From: JAKACU01 sp021821185
GTDB lineage: Bacteria; Bacillota; Bacilli; Alicyclobacillales; SLC66
Assembly: GCA_027343965.1 (NCBI GenBank)
Contig: DAHWJX010000091.1
Coordinates: forward strand, 1-28,364
DNA: 28,364 nucleotides
Direction: 5' to 3'
In this document: positions 7,827 through 14,502 of the stretch, in pieces
Layout of the letters: the number at the start of each line of letters is the position of its first letter
How positions within the stretch are numbered: position 1 is the first letter of the stretch
Position numbers and translations under genes: made by a program
Notes under the pieces: generated by a model
Database searches by the model: none
The model's input: only the letters and a program-made list of their open reading frames with translations
What the model was told of the DNA's origin: nothing

Positions 7827-8983
7827 TGAGAAAGCATATACGCGAATGGCCATGGCTGATATTGGTGTTTGGGTTAGGTCTCCTTGTAGCAAGCGTCGCA
7901 CAAGAAACGCGTGTCGTGCGGTTAGTTGTTCTAGGAACGGTGTGTGTTGCAGTTGGTCTTGTCGTGTTATTGTTGTTGCGTCTGCGTGATCAGGCACGCC
8001 AGCGGCTTATGTTACAGCATGACCGCAAACGCCCGCGCGTAGTTGCGATTGGTGGTGGAACGGGTCAACCCGTCCTTTTACGTGGCTTGAAAGGACTTGA
8101 TACCGAAATTACGGCCGTCGTTACGGTGGCGGATGATGGAGGCAGTTCTGGCCGATTGCGATCGGCATCCATGCCTCCACCTGGTGACATACGAAATTGT
8201 CTGGTGGCCTTAGCCGATACAGAGCCGTTATTGGAACAATTGTGGCAGTACCGTTTCGGTCAGGATTCGGAATTGTCCGGACATAGTTTTGGCAATCTTT
8301 TTTTGACGGCCATGACGGGAATCACAGGTGATTTTGAGACGGCGGTTAAAGAAACGAGTCGCGTTCTAGCAGTTTGTGGCCGTGTTTTACCTGCGGCAAA
8401 AAGGCCGATCACACTCGCGGCATGGTTTGATGACGGATCACATATCGTTGGTGAATCGCAAATTCCTCTTGTCAAAAAGAAAATCCGTCGTGTTGAGTTA
8501 TTACCCAAAGATGTTGAGCCACTACCTGAGGTTCTTGAAGCGTTGCAGGAAGCGGATGCGATTGTAGTGGGGCCAGGTAGCCTGTATACGAGTATTTTGC
8601 CGAATTTACTTGTTCCAGGGCTCGCTGATGCTGTTCGTTCTTCTCCGGCTAAAGTAATCTATATATGTAATGTGATGACCCAACCTGGTGAAACGGATGG
8701 TTTTAGTGCATCGGATCATGTTCGGGCCATTTATGAACATGTAGGTACTCACTTTTTTGATATGATCATTGTGAATTCAGCGGCGATTCTTCCGGCTGTG
8801 CTTGAACAATATGAAGCTAAAGGATCTTTTCCAGTTATTGCAGACGTTGAAAAGTTACACGAACTTGGATTAACTGTGATTGCGAGAAATTTTTTGCATT
8901 ATTCGATGTACGCGCGTCATGATCCTGATCTCGTGGCGATGCAAGTGCTTGCTTTGATCGGTCGGGAACATAAAGAAGCATAA
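7823..8983 (+). CDS. glmR: GlmR/YvcK gluconeogenesis and envelope factor with added membrane segments
   Basis: The CofD/YvcK-fold core (about residues 70-386) shows AIGGGTG (75-81), VADDGGSSGRLR (103-113), PPGDIRN (119-125), GHSFGN (153-158) and GPGSLYTSILPNLLV. In B. subtilis the protein binds UDP-GlcNAc and stimulates GlmS, supporting peptidoglycan precursor supply on gluconeogenic carbon. The start ATG at 7823 (or 7826) has AAGGA 7 nt upstream and overlaps the rapZ stop; the frame is open further upstream but that part overlaps rapZ. The protein has 386 residues, about 70 more than the B. subtilis protein. The extra N terminus holds two hydrophobic stretches (about 10-25 and 31-52) followed by basic residues, so this version is probably membrane-bound. 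Confidence 0.93.
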   Translation: MMRKHIREWPWLILVFGLGLLVASVAQETRVVRLVVLGTVCVAVGLVVLLLLRLRDQARQRLMLQHDRKRPRVVAIGGGTGQPVLLRGLKGLDTEITAVVTVADDGGSSGRLRSASMPPPGDIRNCLVALADTEPLLEQLWQYRFGQDSELSGHSFGNLFLTAMTGITGDFETAVKETSRVLAVCGRVLPAAKRPITLAAWFDDGSHIVGESQIPLVKKKIRRVELLPKDVEPLPEVLEALQEADAIVVGPGSLYTSILPNLLVPGLADAVRSSPAKVIYICNVMTQPGETDGFSASDHVRAIYEHVGTHFFDMIIVNSAAILPAVLEQYEAKGSFPVIADVEKLHELGLTVIARNFLHYSMYARHDPDLVAMQVLALIGREHKEA

Positions 8984-8999
8984 TACCGATAACGAATCA

Positions 9000-9005
9000 G
9001 GGGGG
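9000..9005 (+). promoter_or_regulatory. Ribosome-binding site that fixes the whiA start at GTG 9012
   Basis: GGGGGG abuts an in-frame ATG at 9006 but lies 6 nt before GTG 9012. The protein from GTG begins MSFA, like B. subtilis WhiA, which supports this choice. Confidence 0.65.
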
Positions 9006-9011
9006 ATGGCC

Positions 9012-9989
9012 GTGTCATTTGCTGCTCGCACGAAAAAGGAATTGACACAAATTCACCAAAAGCCCTGTTGTGAAAAAGCTGAATTGATAGGTATCATCCA
9101 GCAATGTGGAATTTTACGCCCCGTCGATGATGCTGCGATCGTGCTCGATGTGGCGACAGAAAATGCGGCTATTGCCAGGCGCATCTACACCTTGATGAAA
9201 TCGCTCCAAAAAGGATCGTTGCAAGTACTTGTTCAACGCAAGATGCGCCTTAAGAAGAACAACGTCTACATTGTGCGTTTGCGTCATGGCGTACAGGATT
9301 TTCTTGTGTCTTTGCATCTTTTCAGTCCAGAACGGGGTATCATGCAAGAAATTCCAAGTATTTTCTCGAAAACATGTTGCAAAAAGTCTTTCTTACGTGG
9401 CGCCTTTTTAGCAAGCGGATCAGTGAATGATCCGGATAGCAGTTCGTATCATCTAGAAGTCGCGAGTCATGACGAGAAGCATGCCTATGCGTTGTTGCAT
9501 TTGATGGATGGTTTTTCTTTACATGGTAAAGTGATTGAACGCAAAAAAGGGTATATCGTGTATATTAAGGAAGGCGAGAAGATCGTCGATTTTTTGGGAC
9601 TGATTGGCGCACACCAGGCGTTACTGCGCTTTGAGGATGTTCGTATCGTGAAAGGTATGCGCAATCAAGTCAATCGCCTTGTGAATTGTGAAACAGCCAA
9701 TCTCAATAAAACGATTGTGGCGGCAGTACGACAGTTGGATAATATCCGTTTTTTGGATAAGGAATATGGGTTGGAGCGTTTGCCCGCGAAACTTCGTATC
9801 GTTGCCCTGGCTCGCTTACAAAACCCGGATGTCACTTTGTCTGAACTATGCCGGTTACTGCCTGATCAAGTCAGCAAATCGGGACTCAATCATCGCTTGC
9901 GCAAGCTAGACGAGTTGGCCAATAAGATACGGGGCAAACACGGATTTAACGGGAATGTAACTGGCGAAGTAGTTGACCGTTTGGTATAA
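9012..9989 (+). CDS. whiA: DNA-binding regulator WhiA
   Basis: A 325-residue protein with an N-terminal LAGLIDADG homing-endonuclease-like fold and a C-terminal helix-turn-helix. Recognisable stretches are SFAARTKKEL and the Cys-Cys region near residue 18, CKKSFLRGAFLASGS, NRLVNCETANLNKT and, at the C terminus, LSELCRLLPDQVSKSGLNHR with the DNA-binding helix. In actinomycetes WhiA controls sporulation septation; in Firmicutes it influences cell division and chromosome segregation. Its place between glmR and crh matches B. subtilis (yvcJ-yvcK-yvcL-crh). It is separated from glmR by 28 bp. A promoter-like sequence for crh overlaps its stop codon. Confidence 0.95.
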   Translation: MSFAARTKKELTQIHQKPCCEKAELIGIIQQCGILRPVDDAAIVLDVATENAAIARRIYTLMKSLQKGSLQVLVQRKMRLKKNNVYIVRLRHGVQDFLVSLHLFSPERGIMQEIPSIFSKTCCKKSFLRGAFLASGSVNDPDSSSYHLEVASHDEKHAYALLHLMDGFSLHGKVIERKKGYIVYIKEGEKIVDFLGLIGAHQALLRFEDVRIVKGMRNQVNRLVNCETANLNKTIVAAVRQLDNIRFLDKEYGLERLPAKLRIVALARLQNPDVTLSELCRLLPDQVSKSGLNHRLRKLDELANKIRGKHGFNGNVTGEVVDRLV

Positions 9990-9990
9990 T
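9982..9990 (+). promoter_or_regulatory. Extended -10 promoter for crh overlapping the whiA stop
   Basis: TGGTATAAT is a perfect extended -10 (TG, one base, TATAAT) and includes the whiA TAA at 9987-9989. No good -35 is visible at 17 bp. Transcription would start near 9997, about 45 nt before the crh ATG, allowing crh expression separate from the rest of the operon. Confidence 0.45.
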
Positions 9991-10042
9991 GTGATAAATT
10001 CCTGTGCGATATTTTTAACGTAGGATTGAAGGAGGTATACTC

Positions 10043-10300
10043 ATGGCAGAACGGACGATTATGGTAAATTTGCGTGGCGGTTTGCAGGCACGCCCAGCGG
10101 CGCTTTTTGTCCAAGAAGCAAACAAATTTAGTAGCGATATTCAACTTGAAAAAGACGGAAAGTCAGTCAATGCAAAAAGTATTATGGGGTTAATGTCGTT
10201 AGTCATTCCGCGTGGTGTGGATGTGACGATTCGCGCCAACGGTACAGATGGTGATCAAGCGGTAGAACGTTTGGCTGCATTAGTCGCTTCAGAAGAGTAA
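10043..10300 (+). CDS. crh: HPr-like catabolite co-regulator Crh
   Basis: An 85-residue HPr-fold protein, exactly the family size. Position 15 is Gln (GGLQARPAALF) in place of the PTS-phosphorylated His15 of HPr. Ser46 (AKSIMGLMSL), the HPr kinase/phosphorylase target, is kept. That combination defines Crh, which when phosphorylated on Ser46 acts as a CcpA co-repressor rather than a sugar-transport phosphocarrier. AGGAGG lies 7 nt before the ATG. Its place after whiA is the conserved Bacilli order. A strong terminator follows. Confidence 0.95.
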   Translation: MAERTIMVNLRGGLQARPAALFVQEANKFSSDIQLEKDGKSVNAKSIMGLMSLVIPRGVDVTIRANGTDGDQAVERLAALVASEE

Positions 10301-10352
10301 GACAAACAGCAATTGAAATGTACAGCAGATGATATAACGCGGTCGGGATAAA

Positions 10353-10397
10353 GAGAGTGTGCAAAGATGTAATAATCTTTGCTGGCTCATTCTTTTT
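10353..10397 (+). terminator. Rho-independent terminator after crh
   Basis: GCAAAGAT (10361-10368) and ATCTTTGC (10375-10382) form a perfect 8-bp stem with a 6-nt loop. It is extended across a symmetrical 3x3 internal loop by GAG (10355-10357) and CTC (10386-10388), and followed by ATTCTTTTT. It closes the glcK-crh operon. The remaining sequence to 10525 holds only the promoter-like site listed next. Confidence 0.8.
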
Positions 10398-10454
10398 CGT
10401 GGCGGCGTTTTTTGCTGTTTTTTCGCTTACATCATAAATATCTCCAAGAGTGCA

Positions 10455-10482
10455 TCGACGAATTCTATGCTCTTGCTATGCT
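10455..10482 (+). promoter_or_regulatory. Possible promoter of the Tag-like gene
   Basis: A -35-like TCGACG (10455-10460) is followed after 16 bp by TATGCT with a TG one base upstream (TGCTATGCT, 10474-10482). A small repeat CTAG-AG-CTAG (10481-10490), flanked by TCTTG and CAAGA, overlaps the expected start point and might be an operator. Confidence 0.35.
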
Positions 10483-10525
10483 AGAGCTAGTACAAGATGA
10501 GTTCGCATAGGAAAGGGAGATATCA

Positions 10526-10978
10526 ATGTTAGTTTCTTCAAAGTTGCCTAGGTACGAGGGATCGGATGCAGATTTTTTCGCACTTCTAACGAAAATCGTT
10601 TTTTGCACGGGATTTACGCGTGCTGTGGTAGAGAAGTATTGGTCGGGTTTTGAGGAGGCATTCTTACAATTCGAACTTGATCGTGTAGCGGAGTTTGATG
10701 AGTTGATCGTTGAAAAATTAGTGAGCCGTGATTCACATATCATTAAAAACGCTCGTAAAGTACGTGCCACCGTGGAAAATGCAAGAGTGTGTCTACAGCT
10801 TCGGGAACATGAGATCACCTTAGCGCATTTTGCCAATCAAGTTTTAGTACAAGGGCACAAGGATGGTAGCAAAGTTCTTCAAAAGACATTTCATTTGATT
10901 GGAGAGAGTGCTTCAAAGGTACTCTTTATGGAGTTGTTAAACAGATCTGATACGGAAGTGGAAAGGTGTCATAATTAA
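10526..10978 (+). CDS. DNA-3-methyladenine glycosylase I (Tag)-like protein, lacking key residues
   Basis: A 150-residue soluble protein. The central part (about residues 15-100) resembles the Tag branch of the helix-hairpin-helix glycosylases: FFALLTKIVFCTGFTRAVVEKYW, then a helix pair ending in RDSHIIKNARKVRATVENAR, which matches the region around the family's nucleic-acid-binding turn. Authentic Tag proteins are near 185-190 residues, begin with a zinc-binding Cys and His region, carry a Glu in LEGxQAGLSW, and end with a His-x3-Cys zinc pair. Here the N-terminal zinc region is absent, the Glu position reads IVFCTGF, and no C-terminal zinc pair is seen. It may be a non-catalytic or redirected relative. 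The start has GGGAG 7 nt upstream. Family membership is fairly likely; activity is doubtful. Confidence 0.6.
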   Translation: MLVSSKLPRYEGSDADFFALLTKIVFCTGFTRAVVEKYWSGFEEAFLQFELDRVAEFDELIVEKLVSRDSHIIKNARKVRATVENARVCLQLREHEITLAHFANQVLVQGHKDGSKVLQKTFHLIGESASKVLFMELLNRSDTEVERCHN

Positions 10979-10980
10979 TG

Positions 10981-11009
10981 TTGTACAGTTTTCCTGCCCC
11001 GTGTATGAT
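10981..11009 (+). promoter_or_regulatory. Promoter of the M6 metalloprotease gene
   Basis: TTGTAC (10981-10986), a 17-bp spacer and TATGAT (11004-11009) match the sigma-A consensus. The expected transcription start is near 11016, inside the first in-frame ATG (11015), so that ATG could not be a normal start. Confidence 0.55.
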
Positions 11010-11035
11010 CATAGATGAAGCGGGGAGGAAGGAAC

Positions 11036-12730
11036 TTGTTGGGGTACGTACGGCGATTGGCGATGGTGTTTGCCATGATGATGGTTTTTTTTACTGAATG
11101 GGGAGTTTACTTACCTACGACGCAAGTCGTTCATGCCACATCGAAACCTAATGAGTCTTTGAGTCAGGATGTGATTTCGAAGGTTCCTTCATCACAAAGT
11201 GGTCTGACTTTAGCGCCCATGCATGCACAAGCACAGATGCTGGTTATTGCCGTTGCATTTAAAAATCAACATCAGGAAGAAAGTTTGCGAACGATTCAAT
11301 CGCTTTACTTTGGCAGGACGAATTCCGTTGCCTCCTATTACCGTCAAGTTTCCTATGGACAGTTTGACTTACAAGGTAACGTTGTGGGGGATCCCTTACA
11401 TAGTGGACGATTTCTCAATTTGCCACACACAGAATCGTACTATGCAGGACTCGATAATGGTTCAGGAAGCCCTTATCCCAATGATGATGATGGTATCGTT
11501 AATGACGCGATTCGTTTATTGCGTCAGAACGGATTTAATTTTCAACCGTATGTTGCAAATGGTCAGATTCCTTATCTTTCTTTAGTATTTACCGGATATG
11601 GTGCTGATGTTGAGGCAACGGATACCTCACTCGTTTGGCCAGTAGAAAGCACGCTAGGCAAGTCGATTCGCGTACCATATATGCCGACAGTGCGCACGGG
11701 TAAGCAAGGTCAACGCAAAACCGCCATGGCGTATGCGTTGCTATCTAATTATGATTTGGTGCCGGAGTTGGCTGATCAATCGGGTGCACCTTCGACGATT
11801 GGTGTCTATGCGCATGAGTTTGGGCATCTTCTTGGGCTTGATGATTTGTATGACACATCATCGTCAGATCAAGTAGGGCAAGGCGATGGTCCATGGTCGA
11901 TCATGGCGCAAGGGAATTGGAATGGCAATCCGCAAGGTGCACAGCCAGCAGAATTAGACCCATTGTCCCGGATCTTGCTCGGTTGGGTCAAACCGATTGT
12001 TATCCATGAGAGCATTACCGGATTACCGATACAACCGATCGAAACCAGTCCCGTGGTGTATGCGCTGATGCCTTCAGGAACGCAAAAGGACTACTTTTTG
12101 CTGGATAATGTAGAGCCCATTTCTGATGATGCAGCGTTGCCGAGTTTTGGTTTACTCATTTGGCATATTGATGGTAACATGGCGATGTTTTCAAGTTCCG
12201 ATTGGATTAATAATGTGCTTAATTCGCCGTCACAAAATAAGACACATCATTATGACGTCATGATCGAAGAAGCAAATGGATCGAAGGATTTGCAGTCTTC
12301 ATCAGGCGACAGCTCACAAGGCGCGGATACCTATCCAACGCTTGCAAATAACCGGTTCACGGCAACGAGCAAACCTAACAATTTATTGTGGGATGGGCAA
12401 AGTATCGGCATCAATTTGACGAATATCAGCGTAAATTCGGCGAAAGTTGTCTCCCTTGACGTCGAAGACAGACAATCTGGTGCATCGCTTGTGATACCTC
12501 GTCCGAACAAGAATCTAAGCGTACTGCGGACGCAAAAGGTTACGTTGCATGCTTTGTATACTGAGGGTGGGCATACGGTGGATATTTCTCATGAAGGTGT
12601 CTTTTCTGTCCTGGAAGGTGGTGCCGTGTTGCACGGAAATACCGCTACGTTTACCGAGGACGGTACAGTTATCATCTCGGTTTTTGCCAAACACCTTACC
12701 TCGCTTATCTACTTGCATGTGACGGGTTAG
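11036..12730 (+). CDS. Secreted M6-family metalloprotease
   Basis: A zinc endopeptidase related to immune inhibitor A, exported from the cell. From TTG 11036 it has 564 residues. An N-terminal signal sequence (GYVRRLAMVFAMMMVFF...VVHATS) is followed by the protease domain. The zinc motif HEFGHLLGLDDLYD begins at residue 260, with Glu261 catalytic; GDGPWSIMAQGNW downstream is the Met-turn-like region of the family. Residues about 470-564 look like an immunoglobulin-like beta domain that may bind the wall or substrate. I prefer TTG 11036 (or 11039) because GGGGAGGAAGG (11022-11032) precedes it and the promoter places the mRNA start at about 11016. ATG 11015 would give 571 residues without a ribosome site. 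Confidence 0.88.
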   Translation: MLGYVRRLAMVFAMMMVFFTEWGVYLPTTQVVHATSKPNESLSQDVISKVPSSQSGLTLAPMHAQAQMLVIAVAFKNQHQEESLRTIQSLYFGRTNSVASYYRQVSYGQFDLQGNVVGDPLHSGRFLNLPHTESYYAGLDNGSGSPYPNDDDGIVNDAIRLLRQNGFNFQPYVANGQIPYLSLVFTGYGADVEATDTSLVWPVESTLGKSIRVPYMPTVRTGKQGQRKTAMAYALLSNYDLVPELADQSGAPSTIGVYAHEFGHLLGLDDLYDTSSSDQVGQGDGPWSIMAQGNWNGNPQGAQPAELDPLSRILLGWVKPIVIHESITGLPIQPIETSPVVYALMPSGTQKDYFLLDNVEPISDDAALPSFGLLIWHIDGNMAMFSSSDWINNVLNSPSQNKTHHYDVMIEEANGSKDLQSSSGDSSQGADTYPTLANNRFTATSKPNNLLWDGQSIGINLTNISVNSAKVVSLDVEDRQSGASLVIPRPNKNLSVLRTQKVTLHALYTEGGHTVDISHEGVFSVLEGGAVLHGNTATFTEDGTVIISVFAKHLTSLIYLHVTG

Positions 12731-12762
12731 ATTTCAGAATACTACAATGGAAGTGTTGCTAC

Positions 12763-13851
12763 TTGACAGAACGTCTGCAAAAAATGGCACAACGTATGCT
12801 TGTCCGTGGACTGACACATATGATTCTTGCGCCAGGTGCGAGTTTTGAATATGTTACGGGAAAGCACATTCACAAAAGCGAGCGCCTTACCTTATTAGGT
12901 ATGACTCAAGATGGCACTATGGCCTTGATTGTCCCTTTATTGGAAGAGGAAACTTATCGTGATCATGATGAGTGGAGTATATTCACATTTCAAGACGAAG
13001 ACGGATACGAGATAGCAAGAGATAATTTCGTCCGTTTTTTGAACCTCACTCAAAGTAGCAAGATCGGTATCGAACACGATCAATTGCGTTTGTTTGAAGC
13101 GGATGCCTTGCGTGGTGTCGCTCAAGGTTTTACGACAGCTGATGATCTGGTGATGGGTTTGCGCTTGATCAAAGATGAGACAGAAATCAACGCGATTGAG
13201 CGTGCGGCTGGCATTGTGGATCAAGCGTTGCAAGATATGTTGCCAATCCTTAAGGCGGGTATGGCTGAAGTGGAGGTTGCTGCAGAATTAGAGTATCGCA
13301 TGAGACGCCTTGGTTCAGCAGGTGTACCATTTTCGACGATCGTTTGCGCCGGGGAACGTGCGGCTTTGCCTCATGGGGAACCCTCTGACCGCAGGATTCG
13401 TGAGGGGGAACTCGTTGTTCTTGATTACGGTGCTATGGTTCATGGCTACAGTGCTGACACGACGCGAACACTTTCTTTCGGTGATCCGGGCCAAGAAGCC
13501 CATCATGTCTATGAAACGGTAAAAAAGGCACAAGCCATGGCCTTGTCGATCATTCGTTCAGGCATTACTGCGCAAGAGGTGGATAGGGCAGCGCGTGACA
13601 TTATTGAAGATGCTGGTTTTGGACCCTATTTTACGCACCGTACAGGACATGGATTGGGACTTGATGTGCATGAATTTCCTAGCATTATGAGAGGCAATGA
13701 TCTGCGCTTGGAACCTGGCATGGTGTTTACTGTGGAGCCGGGCATTTATGTACCTTCACAATTGGGTGTGCGTATCGAGGATGATGTGGTGGTCACCTCA
13801 GACGGGGTACGCATCTTGACACAGTTTACTAAGGAATTGATCATTATATAA
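12763..13851 (+). CDS. M24-family metallopeptidase (Xaa-Pro aminopeptidase/dipeptidase type)
   Basis: A cytoplasmic peptidase that removes residues next to proline. It has 362 residues with the usual two domains: a creatinase-type N-terminal domain (about 1-130) and a pita-bread catalytic domain (about 140-362). The five metal ligands are visible: Asp221 (VVLDYGA), Asp232 (SADTTRT), His296 (GHGLGLDVHEFP), Glu325 (FTVEPGIY) and Glu339 (RIEDDVVV). His204 in LPHG is the conserved proton-shuttling histidine. The start is TTG 12763 with a weak GGAAG upstream; ATG 12784 is an alternative that would trim seven residues. It lies 32 bp after the protease gene and 30 bp before niaR. Exact substrate preference (aminopeptidase or dipeptidase) cannot be decided. 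Confidence 0.92.
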   Translation: MTERLQKMAQRMLVRGLTHMILAPGASFEYVTGKHIHKSERLTLLGMTQDGTMALIVPLLEEETYRDHDEWSIFTFQDEDGYEIARDNFVRFLNLTQSSKIGIEHDQLRLFEADALRGVAQGFTTADDLVMGLRLIKDETEINAIERAAGIVDQALQDMLPILKAGMAEVEVAAELEYRMRRLGSAGVPFSTIVCAGERAALPHGEPSDRRIREGELVVLDYGAMVHGYSADTTRTLSFGDPGQEAHHVYETVKKAQAMALSIIRSGITAQEVDRAARDIIEDAGFGPYFTHRTGHGLGLDVHEFPSIMRGNDLRLEPGMVFTVEPGIYVPSQLGVRIEDDVVVTSDGVRILTQFTKELIII

Positions 13852-13881
13852 ATTTCTACTTTTTCGTAAGGGGGCACACGG

Positions 13882-14409
13882 ATGGATCGTCGAGAACGCT
13901 TAGTACAATTGCTTCACCAAAGCGATCATCCGATTACGGGAACTGATCTGGCGCACCAGTTTGGCGTGACTCGCCAAGTTATCGTCAAGGATATCGCTGT
14001 ATTGCGTGCGAAAGGATTTTCTATTGTGGCCACGCCGCAAGGATACTTCGAACAAAAGAAGCTTGCTGTTGGACAAAAAGATGATGCTATTTATCGCGTC
14101 TTGACGATCAAACATGAGCCACGCGAAACGGAGCAAGAGTTGACGGTGCTAGTTGATGCTGGTGTGACCGTACTGGATGTTTCTGTCGATCACCCGATTT
14201 ATGGGGAGTTTGTTGCCAATCTCATGTTTCGCTCCCGCAGAGATGTACAGCATTTTATGCGTCGCATCAATGAAGAACAAGTTCCGTTGCTGTTAACGCT
14301 CACGGGAGGAGTGCACCGTCACACGCTGTCATGCCCTGACGCGAAAGCGATGCAAGAGGCATTTGCTACGTTACGAGCACTGGGTTTTGAATTGATGGAG
14401 GATTCTTGA
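13882..14409 (+). CDS. niaR: NAD biosynthesis repressor NiaR (YrxA), HTH plus 3H domain
   Basis: A niacin-responsive transcription repressor. The 175 residues comprise an N-terminal winged helix-turn-helix (about 3-58, with DLAHQFGVTRQVIVKDIAVLR) and a C-terminal 3H domain named for its conserved histidines: His78 (IKHEP), His104 (VDHPIYGE) and His145/His147 (GVHRHTL), several of which bind a metal in the family. In Firmicutes the regulator binds nicotinate and represses nad biosynthesis and niacin uptake genes. None of those known targets lies in this window. AAGGGGG precedes the ATG. It is followed 93 bp later by pyruvate carboxylase, across a promoter with a palindrome. Confidence 0.92.
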   Translation: MDRRERLVQLLHQSDHPITGTDLAHQFGVTRQVIVKDIAVLRAKGFSIVATPQGYFEQKKLAVGQKDDAIYRVLTIKHEPRETEQELTVLVDAGVTVLDVSVDHPIYGEFVANLMFRSRRDVQHFMRRINEEQVPLLLTLTGGVHRHTLSCPDAKAMQEAFATLRALGFELMEDS

Positions 14410-14439
14410 AAATTAGCAAAATCATCAATAATTTCTTAC

Positions 14440-14464
14440 GAAAGCGTGAGCTTTCAGGTACAAT
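14440..14464 (+). promoter_or_regulatory. Candidate pyc promoter with a palindrome in the spacer
   Basis: GAAAGC (14440-14445) and GCTTTC (14450-14455) form a perfect 6-bp inverted repeat around GTGA, directly before a TACAAT -10 element (14459-14464). The -35 (TTACGA, 14436-14441) is weak. The repeat could be an operator covering the promoter. It lacks a T run, so it is not a terminator for niaR. Confidence 0.4.
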
Positions 14465-14502
14465 GGACTCTAGAGATAGGTGTATAAAGGAGAGAGACAT
14501 GC

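Noticed and set aside
7659..7997. A 112-codon reverse-strand frame across the rapZ-glmR junction
   Set aside because: It lies wholly opposite two secure genes, has no ribosome site and gives a protein without recognisable features.
10301..10525. Possible small RNA or riboswitch in the crh-Tag gap
   Set aside because: The only strong structure is the terminator hairpin. The rest shows a promoter-like site but no conserved riboswitch core I can recognise.
10465..10836. A 123-codon reverse-strand frame opposite the Tag-like gene
   Set aside because: Serine-rich shadow translation with no ribosome site, while the plus-strand gene has a clear start signal and family similarity.
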